A stretch of DNA of 64,000 bases from NCBI GenBank assembly GCA_007693955.1, contig RECR01000066.1, positions 1-64,000 of the forward strand. The letters run 5' to 3'. The translations under genes were made by a program, and so were the position numbers. The notes beneath the pieces are model-generated. The model ran no database searches and was not told where the DNA came from. It saw nothing but the letters and a program-made list of their open reading frames with translations. This document shows, piece after piece, positions 29,566-39,265 of the stretch (position 1 is the stretch's first letter; each line of letters starts with the position of its first letter). Source of the stretch: Gloeocapsa sp. DLM2.Bin57 (lineage in GTDB: Bacteria > Cyanobacteriota > Cyanobacteriia > Cyanobacteriales > Gloeocapsaceae).

Positions 29566-29715
29566 GACACTCCAGATGCGTACTGCTATAATAGAGGTGG
29601 GGCACACCGTTAAAGAAAAAGCTTGTGGAGTCGGTTTGTCGGGGATACAGCAGGAATTAAAGCTGTATCCAAATAAGTTATAATGCGGTAGCATTTAGCG
29701 GGGGAGTGTCAACTT
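29566..29715 (+). repeat. Candidate non-autonomous transposon remnant (IS200/IS605 end-like)
   Basis: The interval is bounded by GACACTCC (29566-29573) and its inverse GGAGTGTC (29703-29710). It contains a perfect 9-bp hairpin GGATACAGC...GCTGTATCC (29643-29670) and a second hairpin in TAATGCGGTAGCATTTA. Subterminal hairpins and a GGGGGAGTGTCAA end are typical of IS200/IS605 right ends in cyanobacteria, but no ORF is present. A partial match to both ends occurs at 63804-63855. The last few bases overlap the end of the downstream minus-strand gene. Confidence 0.45.
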
Positions 29716-32557
29716 AACGTTGTACGATTTGCCAGTCAGTATTTTCTTGAGTTTCAAAAGCAACTGTAGCAATACGACCTAAATTGCCATTGTACAACCA
29801 AATACCATTATTACCATTAGCATTGTTACGCCAGATTAAGTCTGCGTTACCATCGCCATTAAAATCACCAGTACCGCGAATAGTCCAATCAGAGTTGAGT
29901 TCCTCATCTAGAGTAACTATCTCGTTAATATCTTGTCCTACTTCTCCACCCATTAACCAAACACCATTAGTACCAGTTTGACGATTGCGCCAGATTAAAT
30001 CGGGAACACCATTATTATTCATGTCATCTACCGCTACTAGTTGCCAATTGGGGTTATCTTGTCCACCAATCACGACTTTAGCGCTGACAGAGAAATCTTC
30101 GTTGAGATACCAGATACCATTAGTACCAGTGCGATCGTTACGCCAATATAAGTCAGGTACTCCATCCTCGTTAGCGTCACCAACACCACCGATATACCAA
30201 TCAGTATTAGTTTCAGCTTCTAGATTACGAACAGCTCTACGTTCAGCCCCATTCATCAACCAAATAGCGTTAGCACCAGTTTCAAAATTACGCCAGAGAA
30301 GATCTTCTGTACCATTACCGTTGAAATCAGCTACACCAGAAATAGCCCAATCTAGGTTAAGTTGTGACTCAATGGTAACTATCTCTTCAGGACCAAAGCT
30401 ACCACCCTCTGTCGCATCACTCATCAACCAGAGACCATTATCTCCCGTAGAGAAATTACGCCAGACTAAATCGGAAATTCCATCAAGGTTAAAATCAGCT
30501 TTGACAGGTCCATCACCAACTATGGGTGTTTCCGATAAGATAGTATCTCGACGAAAAGCAAGGTTTTGTAAGCGCTCATCTCGTTGTACAGGTGTATCTG
30601 CAACATCAAAGGGATCTTGTCCATTTTCGTTATTATAAACAGCAGCTAAATACTCTGCTAAAGCGTCTTGTTCTCTACCTGACTCTAAATCCGCTAGACT
30701 ATTAGGTTCTTCTAAGGTTACTAACTCTACGATATCGGTAATAACTTGAGGATAACTATCACCCCCATTAGCTAAAAAGTCTTGGGTAGAGATGCTAAAG
30801 GTTAAATCAGGATCAACCACTAATTCACCATTTTCTACCACTGTGAGAATCCCTTCTCCCTCATCGTTGGTAAGAACTAAATTCTGTAAACGTTCTCCTG
30901 GTTGTTCATCTGTAGCTGCAGGTGCGTCAGGATCAAAGCTAAACTTCATCCCGCTAATTTGACCAAAACGTCCGCTACCGAGTTCTACAGCAGAAACCAT
31001 ATGCTCTGCAAGTTGCTGTAGTCCTTCTGCGGTAACTTTTCCAACCACTATACCACTGTTAAAACGAAGAGAATTGTTGATATCTAGTTGAGAAATATCA
31101 CCTTGTTGTTTATCTACTTCAGGGTTAGCTGCGGTTGGTCTTTGAATCAGTTCATTAGTACCACCTTCGATATAAGACTCTCCGATCGCATCACGAATCC
31201 CACCACCATTTTTAAAGGAAATCTGAATCTCATCAAATCCTTCGAGGAGTTCGTCTCCATACTCATCTAAATACTTTTGAGCGTAAAAACGTTGAGAATC
31301 AGCAGTTAAATTACCTAAGTTAGTCTCTTCACTACGCACTGAACCACGTAACCCATTGAGAAAAACCTCGGTTTGACCAAAAATAACCGCGTCTTGAGCA
31401 TTGATGTAGTTACCAACTCCGTCAACAATGTCAACTATCTCGGGATCTGCGTTGTCTCTAACCTCAGCAAAACTGGTGATTTCGTCATCGTAAACTCGGT
31501 TAACACCACCGATATCTGTAGCAAAGGTTTGACTATCCTCTCCTATTTCAATAATATTGCCATCTTCATCAAAGGTAGTGATTAATTGACTCAGATAACG
31601 ATAATTAGAGTCGGTGTTAACATAATAAATAGTATTATCACCGTTGCTAAATTCTTGGGGATAGGGTTGCAGTAGTCTAGGTGGTTCTTGGGTTTCATCT
31701 GCGCGTAATTCAGTATCAGAATCAGCCATGACTCGGTGTGAACCACCACCGATGTGAACATCTATCGGTATTCCCTCATCTACTAGTCTTTGGGCTAAAG
31801 CTTGTTCTATTTCTGCTTCCTGTAGGTGCGTCATTAAGATGATTTTATTAATATCCTGATCCAGAAGTAAATCTACTTCAGGTTGGATACTCTCTACCAA
31901 TACATCTACTTGGGTTTCAATAGGAGTGGTAGCATTTATATTATCCCCTGTGGTCATACGAATGTTACCAATATTGGCGATCGCTGGTAAATAAGGAGTT
32001 ACTGTACCAATTATCCCTATTTCTTCTCCATTAACTTCTACTATTGTACTAGGAGCAAGGGTATTACCTTGAGCAGGTTGACCACCTTCTATTACTTCTA
32101 AACCTTCGGGTAGAGTAGCTTCTGAGTAGTCTAAATTAGTGGCTAAGTAGGGAAATGCTGTACCTGGATAACCATCCTCACCGATACCTACTCCACCTGC
32201 TTCACCGTCAACGATATCAGGATTAGAAGCGATTAAGTTAAAAAACCCTGTATCTGCAGAACTAAACTCGTGGTTTCCTACCGCGGCAGCATCCCATCCT
32301 AAAGCGTTATTAACTAAAATATCCGCTATACCTGGAACATTAGCGTTACTTTCTGTGGCTTGAGAATCATATATATCACTACTCGCACCATAAAATGGTC
32401 CTGAGATATACATATCTCCTGAAGTTAGTTTAATCGTATTTTCGTAATCATCCTCTATCGCGTTCATCACTGCAGATAATCCGATGATATCTTGTAGCGC
32501 TGGTATCCCTGCTTCTTGGTCAGAGGTATGTATAATCTGTAAAGTAAATTCAGCCAT
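29714..32557 (-). CDS. 5'-nucleotidase/metallophosphatase with C-terminal FG-GAP (VCBS-like) repeats
   Basis: The 947-residue protein has an N-terminal metallophosphatase domain (IIHTSDQEAG; GDMYISG; VGNHEFSS; ILMTHLQ; HIGGGSHRV) and a 5'-nucleotidase C-terminal domain (GNLTADSQRFYA; FKNGGGIRDAIG; TAEGLQQLAEHM). From about residue 690 to the end, five tandem units carry the repeated DLxWRNxxTGxNxIWLM signature with DxNxDG calcium loops. It probably scavenges phosphate from nucleotides or esters outside the cell. No signal peptide is visible, so type I secretion is plausible. The usual DxH metal motif reads D-Q-E, a known variant in cyanobacterial relatives. Confidence 0.88.
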   Translation of the reverse strand: MAEFTLQIIHTSDQEAGIPALQDIIGLSAVMNAIEDDYENTIKLTSGDMYISGPFYGASSDIYDSQATESNANVPGIADILVNNALGWDAAAVGNHEFSSADTGFFNLIASNPDIVDGEAGGVGIGEDGYPGTAFPYLATNLDYSEATLPEGLEVIEGGQPAQGNTLAPSTIVEVNGEEIGIIGTVTPYLPAIANIGNIRMTTGDNINATTPIETQVDVLVESIQPEVDLLLDQDINKIILMTHLQEAEIEQALAQRLVDEGIPIDVHIGGGSHRVMADSDTELRADETQEPPRLLQPYPQEFSNGDNTIYYVNTDSNYRYLSQLITTFDEDGNIIEIGEDSQTFATDIGGVNRVYDDEITSFAEVRDNADPEIVDIVDGVGNYINAQDAVIFGQTEVFLNGLRGSVRSEETNLGNLTADSQRFYAQKYLDEYGDELLEGFDEIQISFKNGGGIRDAIGESYIEGGTNELIQRPTAANPEVDKQQGDISQLDINNSLRFNSGIVVGKVTAEGLQQLAEHMVSAVELGSGRFGQISGMKFSFDPDAPAATDEQPGERLQNLVLTNDEGEGILTVVENGELVVDPDLTFSISTQDFLANGGDSYPQVITDIVELVTLEEPNSLADLESGREQDALAEYLAAVYNNENGQDPFDVADTPVQRDERLQNLAFRRDTILSETPIVGDGPVKADFNLDGISDLVWRNFSTGDNGLWLMSDATEGGSFGPEEIVTIESQLNLDWAISGVADFNGNGTEDLLWRNFETGANAIWLMNGAERRAVRNLEAETNTDWYIGGVGDANEDGVPDLYWRNDRTGTNGIWYLNEDFSVSAKVVIGGQDNPNWQLVAVDDMNNNGVPDLIWRNRQTGTNGVWLMGGEVGQDINEIVTLDEELNSDWTIRGTGDFNGDGNADLIWRNNANGNNGIWLYNGNLGRIATVAFETQENTDWQIVQR

Positions 32558-32639
32558 TTTAGCTCCTAGTCTGAGTTACTAAATTATGCTACTCTACTGA
32601 GATTAAGACCTCGTTATCTTCAGTTTAAGCTTAGTTAAA

Positions 32640-32740
32640 CTTGAATTAAAATTGCTGAATTTAAATCTCTATCTATACTTAAAACTACAATTAGGACAAG
32701 AATACCATCTATCACTTAATGTCTTTGAGACTTGATTTAA
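32640..32740 (-). pseudogene. Frameshifted fragment of a second tnpB
   Basis: Translation of the minus strand gives WYSCPNCSFKYR then stop in one frame and SIDRDLNSAILI in another. Joined by one frameshift they equal the TnpB zinc-ribbon and third RuvC acid region, which in the intact gene next door reads YNCPNCNISIDRDLNASI. Nucleotides around 32660-32700 still match the intact copy at 32954-33000. Stops and a shift show it is dead. Confidence 0.72.
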
Positions 32741-32793
32741 TACTTATGTTAATGACCAGTTAGACAATTCCGCTCTATAAGACTTATTCAATC

Positions 32794-33996
32794 TTATACA
32801 GAAAAGTCAAAAAGACTTAACTGTATAGGTTTAAAGCTTATTTCTTGCTTCAACGAAGACTCAATAGCTTTGCTATCAAGAGTAGTATCTTCTCCACAAG
32901 CTTTATTTAAAGTTTCCCCAGAGCTTGAGGTACTTGCATAATTCTTAAGATTTATACTAGCATTTAAATCTCTATCTATACTGATGTTGCAGTTAGGACA
33001 GTTATAGACTCTTGCCTTTAATGGCATTTTTTGCCTGTTCCCACAATTAGAGCAAATTTGACTAGATGGAAAGAATCTATCTGCTACGATTAATTCACTT
33101 CCGTACCAATCACATTTGTAGGTTAATTGCCTTTTAAACTCAAAAAAGCCACAATCTGCTATTGCACTTGCCAGTCTATGATTTTTCATCATTCCTGACA
33201 CATTTAAATCTTCAATTACTACCTGGCTGTGGTTTTTAGCCAGGAAAGTAGTTATTTTATGAAGATTATCTTTTCTGATATCAGATACTTTTTTGTGCGC
33301 AATCCCTAATTTAGTAATTGCTTTTTTCCTGTTACTTGAACCTTTTACTTTTTTGCTAACTCTTCGTTGCAATCTAGCTAATCTCCTTTTAGCTTTTCTA
33401 TAGGCTTTAGGATTAGGGAAAACTGTTCCTTCTGAACAGGTAGCAAGGGCATTTATTCCAACATCAACTCCTACTCTTTCTGCTTTTTTGGTAGTGATTC
33501 TATTTTCTAGTTCATAGCGAAAAGAAATAAACCATTTATTAGCTCGTTTGCTGATGGTTACATTTTTCGGAATAACTGTTGGGAGTATTTCGTCACAAGT
33601 TACCCAACCAAAAATAGGTATTTTAATTTTATTGCCTGATATCCTGATGTTTCCTTCAAGATAAAAACTATCTCCTTTTCCTTTTTTCTTAAAGACAGGA
33701 CGCTTGCAATGTTTATGTACCCACCAGTTTTTAAAGGCTGTACTTAAATGTCTTAATGCTTCTTGAGGAGCACATTTACTAACCTCATAATACCAGTCGT
33801 AAACTGATTTGACTTCAGCTACTAATTTTTTATGAAGGTCAATAGAAGATGGTAGTTTCTCGTTATTTTCTAACGCTTGAAAACAAGTGGCTAGTCCCCA
33901 ATTATAAGCGTGTCTGGCTACGCCTGCGTGTTTGGCTGCTAACGTAGCCTGCTTGTTATTGAGTCTCAAAGAAGTTTTAAATCCTACTAGGGACAT
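32794..33996 (-). CDS. tnpB: RNA-guided endonuclease TnpB (solo, IS200/IS605 family)
   Basis: A complete 400-residue TnpB, the compact ancestor of Cas12. The N-terminal helix-turn-helix region (AYNWGLATCFQAL; APQEALRHLSTAFKNWW) is followed by the RuvC active site: RVGVDVGINALATCSEG (Asp), VVIEDLNVSGMM (Glu), the zinc ribbon CSNCG...CPNC and DRDLNASINL (Asp). No tnpA sits beside it, so it is an IS1341-type solo element that could act as a homing nuclease or domesticated regulator. The omega-RNA should overlap its 3' end. A short extra tail of 50 residues follows the RuvC core. Confidence 0.93.
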   Translation of the reverse strand: MSLVGFKTSLRLNNKQATLAAKHAGVARHAYNWGLATCFQALENNEKLPSSIDLHKKLVAEVKSVYDWYYEVSKCAPQEALRHLSTAFKNWWVHKHCKRPVFKKKGKGDSFYLEGNIRISGNKIKIPIFGWVTCDEILPTVIPKNVTISKRANKWFISFRYELENRITTKKAERVGVDVGINALATCSEGTVFPNPKAYRKAKRRLARLQRRVSKKVKGSSNRKKAITKLGIAHKKVSDIRKDNLHKITTFLAKNHSQVVIEDLNVSGMMKNHRLASAIADCGFFEFKRQLTYKCDWYGSELIVADRFFPSSQICSNCGNRQKMPLKARVYNCPNCNISIDRDLNASINLKNYASTSSSGETLNKACGEDTTLDSKAIESSLKQEISFKPIQLSLFDFSV

Positions 33997-34016
33997 CTTT
34001 TAATTCCTCTACTAGC

Positions 34017-34400
34017 TTTTTATTTTTCTGGCTTCTTGAACCATAAAGTCAACACAAAAAAAACAGTTATAATTTCTCTTGATGAGTGAGAACAAGTCGA
34101 AAGACTTTATTGTCTCTAATTTTGGTAATAAGCATGACGTTTAACTAGCTACTTTTAGCTGGTCATGATAACCGATAATAAGCAACAGATGCACTTAAAT
34201 TAAATTCCCTGTTGCCTATTCTCTGTTTCCTGCTAAGCTTAGGTTAATTGACCTTAATCGAGAAAAAAGTTAGTCATTATTGTCATTTAGCTAAGTAAAT
34301 GGACAAGGTTGAGTAAGTTTGATTAGTTATTTGTTTACTGTATTTACCCCCCCTGTTTTAAAAGAAGTTAGGGGGGTTTTACACTTTTGCTGATGAGTAA
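34017..34400. other. 384-nt non-coding gap between tnpB and leuA
   Basis: No ORF with plausible coding content is seen. It holds a GC-rich inverted repeat near the leuA end (listed separately) and AT-rich sequence elsewhere; the end near tnpB could contain the transposon left end, but I see no convincing boundary. Confidence 0.6.
34347..34378. terminator. Hairpin downstream of leuA
   Basis: CCCCCC and GGGGGG arms about 16 nt apart, followed on the plus strand by TTTTACACTTTT. It lies 23 nt beyond the leuA stop, so it probably ends leuA transcription even though the U-run is better on the plus strand. Confidence 0.65.
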
Positions 34401-35990
34401 CTAAACCAATTCCTCGGTTTTTTGAGCTTGTAAAGCGCTATAAAGACGATTTAAAGCGTTAATATAGGCTCTGGCTGAAGCTACTATAATATCTGTATCC
34501 GCAGAATGACCAGAATAAATCCTGTCTTGATGACGTAAGCGTATAGTTACCTCTCCCATAGCGTCGATACCCGCGGTTACTGATTGCACAGAAAACTCAA
34601 TCAATTCGTTAGGAACTTGAACTACACGATTAATAGCTTTATAAACCGCGTCAACCGGTCCTGTACCTATAGCTGCGTCGGTGAGTTCTTCTCCCTGGGG
34701 AGTACGTAGGGTTACTGTAGCAGTAGGACGAGAATGATCGCCGCTAGATACTTGGACTAACTCTAAGCGAAATAGTTCGGGTACTTGGTGTATCTCCTCG
34801 TTGATAATCGCTTCTAAATCCCAATCGGTGATTTCTTTCTTTTTATCAGCGATTTCTTTAAAAGCCACAAAAGCGCTATTTAATTCACTTTCGGAAAGGT
34901 CAAAACCTAACTCTTTGAGACGAGTGCGAAAAGCATTACGACCTGAATGTTTGCCTAGTACAATTTGATTATTAGTTAACCCAATAGATTGAGCATCCAT
35001 AATTTCGTAGGTTAGCTTATGTTTGAGTACTCCGTCTTGGTGAATACCCGATTCATGAGCAAAAGCATTAGAGCCAACGATCGCCTTATTAGGTTGTACC
35101 ATCATTCCCGTGAGATTAGATACTAGTCGGGAGGTTTTATAGATACAGGTGGTATCGATGTTAGTTAAAGGCTCTGTGGATTCGACGGGACGTCCCAAAA
35201 AGGGGTTAAAATATTGACGGCGTACGTGTAGCGCCATAACCAACTCTTCTAGGGCTGCGTTTCCCGCTCTTTCCCCGATACCATTGATGGTGCATTCTAG
35301 TTGTCTCGCGCCGTTTTTAATTGCTTCGAGGAAGTTAGCCACTGCTAAACCCAAGTCATTATGTCCATGGACTGAGATAATCGCATTATCGATGTTGGGT
35401 ACGTTTTCTTTGATACCTCGAATTATTGCCCCAAATTCACTAGGAGTGGTATAACCTACGGTATCAGGGATATTAACCGTGGTAGCTCCTGCGGCGATCG
35501 CTCTTTCTAAGACTTGATAGAGAAATTCCGGGTCACTTCTCCCTGCGTCTTCTGGTGAGAATTCTACGTCTTCTACGAAGGATCTAGCATAAGCTACCAT
35601 TTCTGGAACTATGGCTAACACTTCCTGGCGGGTTTTTTTGAGCTTATATTCCATATGGATATCAGATGTCGCCAGAAAGGTATGTATGCGCCCTTTCGCT
35701 GCTGGTTTAATCGCTTCGGCTGCTGTTTTGATATCTTGTTGGGTTGCGCGGGCTAGAGCGCAGATTGTCGGTCCTGATTCTGTACCTACTTCTTGGGCTA
35801 CTTTTTGGACTGCGTTAAAATCCCCTGGACTTGCGAAGGGGAAACCCGCTTCAATTATATCTACTCCTAGACGCGCTAATGCTCTAGCTATGGTGATTTT
35901 TTCTTCTCCGTTTAGGGTAGCACCAGGGGATTGTTCTCCATCTCTTAAGGTGGTATCAAAGATAATAATCCGATCTGTTGTATTGGTCAT
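34401..35990 (-). CDS. leuA: 2-isopropylmalate synthase
   Basis: First committed enzyme of leucine synthesis: condenses acetyl-CoA with 2-oxoisovalerate. The 529-residue protein has the HMGL-like barrel motif [17 protein letters not shown] at the N-terminus, [14 protein letters not shown] near 211, [14 protein letters not shown] near 238 and HESGIHQDG near 312, then the regulatory C-terminal domain that binds leucine ([11 protein letters not shown]). The family is easily confused with homocitrate or citramalate synthase, but length and motifs favour LeuA. Confidence 0.95.
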   Translation of the reverse strand: MTNTTDRIIIFDTTLRDGEQSPGATLNGEEKITIARALARLGVDIIEAGFPFASPGDFNAVQKVAQEVGTESGPTICALARATQQDIKTAAEAIKPAAKGRIHTFLATSDIHMEYKLKKTRQEVLAIVPEMVAYARSFVEDVEFSPEDAGRSDPEFLYQVLERAIAAGATTVNIPDTVGYTTPSEFGAIIRGIKENVPNIDNAIISVHGHNDLGLAVANFLEAIKNGARQLECTINGIGERAGNAALEELVMALHVRRQYFNPFLGRPVESTEPLTNIDTTCIYKTSRLVSNLTGMMVQPNKAIVGSNAFAHESGIHQDGVLKHKLTYEIMDAQSIGLTNNQIVLGKHSGRNAFRTRLKELGFDLSESELNSAFVAFKEIADKKKEITDWDLEAIINEEIHQVPELFRLELVQVSSGDHSRPTATVTLRTPQGEELTDAAIGTGPVDAVYKAINRVVQVPNELIEFSVQSVTAGIDAMGEVTIRLRHQDRIYSGHSADTDIIVASARAYINALNRLYSALQAQKTEELV

Positions 35991-36017
35991 GTTATTTTTC
36001 CTTCCTTATTTATATTT

Positions 36018-36554
36018 TTAATCATTTTTTTCGATATATTCGCGAATATCGTTTAAATCTACGTAACGATCTGTTGCATTTCTTAACTCTCTTGCGATCA
36101 TTCCTTCTGTAGAAACCACTGTTATATGGGTATTTTTAGAGCGTAATAATTCTATTGCTCTTTCAAAGTCTCCGTCACCACTAAATAAAATTACGCGATC
36201 GTATTGTTCAACGGTATTAAACATATCTACTACTATTTCTATATCTAGATTAGCTTTTTGGGAATATTTCCCCGAGCTATCGTCATAATATTCTTTTAAT
36301 ATTTTCGTTCTGACGGTGTATCCTAAACTAATTAAAGCATCTCTAAAACCTCGTTGATCTTGAGAGTCTTTTAACCCTGTGTACCAAAAAGCATTGATTA
36401 AACTTACGTGAGGATCATCTGTAAAGTAGGTTAAAACTCTTCTTGGATCGAAAAACCACCCATTTTTTTGTTGAGCATAAAACATATTGTTTCCATCTAC
36501 AAAAATCGATAATCTATCTCTTTTACACATAGGAAGGTTATTAGCATAATTCAT
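36018..36554 (-). CDS. LabA/DUF88-type NYN-domain protein
   Basis: The 178-residue protein carries the NYN (PIN-like) nuclease fold: ILFSGDGDFERAIELLRSKN near 130 and FVDGNNMFYAQQKNGW near 17 contain the acidic metal-binding residues. LabA of Synechococcus elongatus modulates circadian output, and other members are putative RNases, so a circadian role is only a family hint. An N-terminal ATG at 36554 is used; the protein begins MNYANNLPMCKRDRLSIF. Confidence 0.88.
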   Translation of the reverse strand: MNYANNLPMCKRDRLSIFVDGNNMFYAQQKNGWFFDPRRVLTYFTDDPHVSLINAFWYTGLKDSQDQRGFRDALISLGYTVRTKILKEYYDDSSGKYSQKANLDIEIVVDMFNTVEQYDRVILFSGDGDFERAIELLRSKNTHITVVSTEGMIARELRNATDRYVDLNDIREYIEKND

Positions 36555-36676
36555 ACAATTTAATGACCTAAGAATTTAATAAAAAATAAAACGATATCTA
36601 AGCCTAATCTATAATCTTAGCAAATTTTGCCTTAATTAGAGAAAGGTTAGATAATCGTATTATTTAAAAGTATATG

Positions 36677-37786
36677 TTAGGCTTTGGCTTGTTGCAAGAG
36701 GCTAATAATCCCTGGTTTTTCGATTAATCCTAGTAATTTTTGCTCTTTATCTAAAACAATGATCTCTTGGAGTTGCTTTTGTTCAATTAGTTGCACTACG
36801 TCTAGGAGATTGCGATCGCCCTCAACGGTGGTGATACTGGTAACAGGTGACAAGATATCTGTTAGTTGTTGCTCATTCCAATCAGAGGTGGAGACTTTCT
36901 TTAAATCCTCTACAGCGACTACTCCGATTAATTCTCCTTCTGGGTTAGTAATTAAAAAACGACGCCAGGATTTTTGTCCAATCACATAATCGTTAGCAAA
37001 TTCTCTGAGGGTTAAATTTCCAGGAACGATCGGACTATCTTTTAAGACTGCATCAGCTGCGGTTAAATTACTTAGTTTTCCTTGTATTTTCGCTGCTGTA
37101 GCTGAATTGGAAGCATTAGTCAGGATAAACCAACCTATTAAACCTGTCCAAAAACTACCGATGGGACTAATTCCTAAAGTAGCAAGGATACCAATAACAA
37201 TCCCTAACCACCCAAAGAATTGACCAAATCTACTAGCTATCAAGATCCCTTTATTAGGGTTACCTGTGATTTGCCAAACTATGGCTTTGAGGACATTACC
37301 ACCGTCTAGGGGTAATCCAGGAATCATGTTAAATAGGGCTAAAACTAGGTTGATCGTACCTAATAAAAACACAATCCCTTGTAGAGGTGGAGATAAGGCT
37401 AGGTTTAGACTAATTACAGTAAACAAACCGTATAATAATAGACTAACCCCAGGACCTGCGATCGCGATTAATAAGGATTGCCAAGGTTTTTCTGATTCTT
37501 TTTCTAAACTAGCAACCCCTCCAAATAAAAACAGGGTAATTGATTTAACCTCTATCCCTTGACTAATTGCTACTAAACTATGACCCAATTCGTGGGCTAA
37601 AACCGAACTAAATAGCAAGATTGCGGTTATAAATCCCAATACCCAAGGTAGAATACTTGGCTGTGGAAAAAATCCCGCTAATTGTTGTCCATAGGTTAGA
37701 GTAATTAAGCCTAAAATAAAAAACCAGGAGGGATTGAGGTAAAAAGGAATACCAAAGAGATTACCTACCCTGATGTTTCCGTTCAT
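36677..37786 (-). CDS. Site-2 protease family (M50) with CBS domains
   Basis: The 369-residue intramembrane metalloprotease has HELGHSLVA near 66 for zinc binding with the later ...LPLDGGNVLKA (near 163) that supplies the third ligand, and several helices. From about 245 to 365 there are two CBS motifs (AADAVLKDSPIVP; LLDVVQLIEQKQLQEIIVLD). Members of this subgroup cut membrane-tethered regulators and may sense nucleotides through CBS. No partner is identified here. Confidence 0.93.
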   Translation of the reverse strand: MNGNIRVGNLFGIPFYLNPSWFFILGLITLTYGQQLAGFFPQPSILPWVLGFITAILLFSSVLAHELGHSLVAISQGIEVKSITLFLFGGVASLEKESEKPWQSLLIAIAGPGVSLLLYGLFTVISLNLALSPPLQGIVFLLGTINLVLALFNMIPGLPLDGGNVLKAIVWQITGNPNKGILIASRFGQFFGWLGIVIGILATLGISPIGSFWTGLIGWFILTNASNSATAAKIQGKLSNLTAADAVLKDSPIVPGNLTLREFANDYVIGQKSWRRFLITNPEGELIGVVAVEDLKKVSTSDWNEQQLTDILSPVTSITTVEGDRNLLDVVQLIEQKQLQEIIVLDKEQKLLGLIEKPGIISLLQQAKA

Positions 37787-37928
37787 ATATTTTTGCTCCT
37801 TTTGGAGTAACTAAATTCATTGTAACGAAGTGTAAAGAACAATTCATTTAATTAAAGGTAGGGAAATCCGTGCCTGTTAATTTTAGAAACGCTATAAAGA
37901 TAGAAAAGTTATCAAAAAATTTGAACCT

Positions 37929-38519
37929 ATGAAAGCACAAACTCTTACTATTGCTAGTACTTTAGCCCTAACTGGTTTATTTTTCTCTAATTATCGTGCA
38001 GAAGCTGCTACCTTTACTTTTACAGGTGGTGGTAACCAACCTAATTTAACCGAGGTAATCCTAACTGAAGATGGTATCACTACTACAATTACCTCTACGT
38101 TCAATCAACAATCGGCTTTGATTGGTATCAGTAATGCTGAAGGTATCGGGGTTACTTCTACAGGTGAAACTGGTTTTAATCAAGGTAGAATCAATAGAGG
38201 AACTGGAAATGATGGAGAAATCCTGAGATTTAGCTTTACTCAACCTGTAATCTTAACCGCAATTGATTTTAGTATCGCTAGCCCAGGGAATTATGTTACT
38301 AGAATCGATAACGTAGTGCAGCCAGTTACAGCATTAGCTGACGTTACTGGTTTAAGTTTAACTGGTAGCTTTTTTGAATTTGGCAGACCAGCAGGTTCTC
38401 CGGGATCTTATGCGATCGCCTCTATCACCTTTCAACCCGTACCCGAGCCTACTACAATAATTACTTCTTTAATGTTATTGGGAGGTTTATTACCTTTGAA
38501 GAAACATTATCAAGGGTGA
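37929..38519 (+). CDS. PEP-CTERM sorting-domain protein
   Basis: A 196-residue exported protein with a signal peptide (MKAQTLTIASTLALTGLFF) and a C-terminal PEP-CTERM tag: VPEPTTIITSLMLLGGLLPL then a short positive tail KKHYQG. The tag is recognised by exosortase for release or anchoring in the extracellular matrix. The middle is beta-rich and of unknown function. Its location near glycan genes is not direct evidence of linkage. Confidence 0.85.
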   Translation: MKAQTLTIASTLALTGLFFSNYRAEAATFTFTGGGNQPNLTEVILTEDGITTTITSTFNQQSALIGISNAEGIGVTSTGETGFNQGRINRGTGNDGEILRFSFTQPVILTAIDFSIASPGNYVTRIDNVVQPVTALADVTGLSLTGSFFEFGRPAGSPGSYAIASITFQPVPEPTTIITSLMLLGGLLPLKKHYQG

Positions 38520-38548
38520 GGAGATTTAATGAGTTAGGTAGAACGGTT

Positions 38549-38586
38549 GAACGGTTTTAGGTGCTATTATTCCTATATATCATACT
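38549..38586. repeat. Dispersed repeat copy, inverted partner of 29494-29532
   Basis: The sequence GAACGGTTTTAGGTGC continuing to CATACT is the reverse complement of that at 29494-29532 except for one base by eye. It lies between the PEP-CTERM gene and lexA, beside a C/T-rich low-complexity stretch. Confidence 0.7.
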
Positions 38587-38635
38587 TAGAAGCTCCCTAC
38601 TCCCCCCTTTCCCGCTCTCTTCCCTATTGCTAGGG

Positions 38636-39241
38636 TTACATTTCTCGCCATACACCTACTAAAACTCCCTGTATTTCTACCTCATCGGGATTAACTGTGA
38701 TAGGCTTGTATTTAGGGTTAGAGGCTTGGAGAATAATCATACCTTGTTTTTGGTAAAATCGCTTTAGGGTTGTTCCTAATCCTTTGACTCTAGCTGCGAC
38801 AATTTCACCATTTTTAATCACTTCATCGGGAGAAAGAGAACGCATAATCACATAATCTCCTTCAGCGATTAAGTCTTGAATCATGCTATCTCCTACTACC
38901 ACTAAAGCGTAATGCTTGCTAGATTGAGATAGATAATTCAGATTCAAGGTTTCTTGAACATCATTAAAGGGTTCGACTAATCCTCCCGCGGCGATCGCTC
39001 CTAAAATAGGTAGTTGTTTCTGGTTTGATTGTTGTAAAATTCTGATAGTCCTAGCTTGTCCATCAATCCAATCGATATAACCTTTACTGCGCAATCTTTC
39101 TAAACGACTTTGAATCGGTGCGGGTGATTTCAGATTCATTGCTTGCATCATTTGGCGAATCGAGGGTGCGTGTTGAGTCTCGTTAATATATTCAAGCAAA
39201 TAACTATATAATTCCTCTTGCACTTTGGTTAACTTTTCCAT
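38636..39241 (-). CDS. lexA: LexA-family transcriptional repressor
   Basis: A 201-residue regulator with an N-terminal winged helix (ETQHAPSIRQMMQAMNLKSPAPIQSRLERL) and a C-terminal S24 peptidase domain: the cleavable Ala-Gly in GAIAAGGLVEP near 82, the nucleophile serine in VVGDSMIQDL near 118 and the lysine in TTLKRF near 157. In cyanobacteria LexA may act in carbon and redox control more than SOS. A perfect palindrome ATTAGTACTAAT lies just upstream at about 39266-39277, a possible operator. Confidence 0.93.
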   Translation of the reverse strand: MEKLTKVQEELYSYLLEYINETQHAPSIRQMMQAMNLKSPAPIQSRLERLRSKGYIDWIDGQARTIRILQQSNQKQLPILGAIAAGGLVEPFNDVQETLNLNYLSQSSKHYALVVVGDSMIQDLIAEGDYVIMRSLSPDEVIKNGEIVAARVKGLGTTLKRFYQKQGMIILQASNPKYKPITVNPDEVEIQGVLVGVWREM

Positions 39242-39265
39242 TTTAGATAAACCTTATATCAGAAC

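Noticed and set aside
29784-30638. Long plus-strand open frames opposite the FG-GAP repeats
   Set aside because: Mirror frames of the repetitive 5'-nucleotidase tail; no ribosome-binding site and no recognisable domain.
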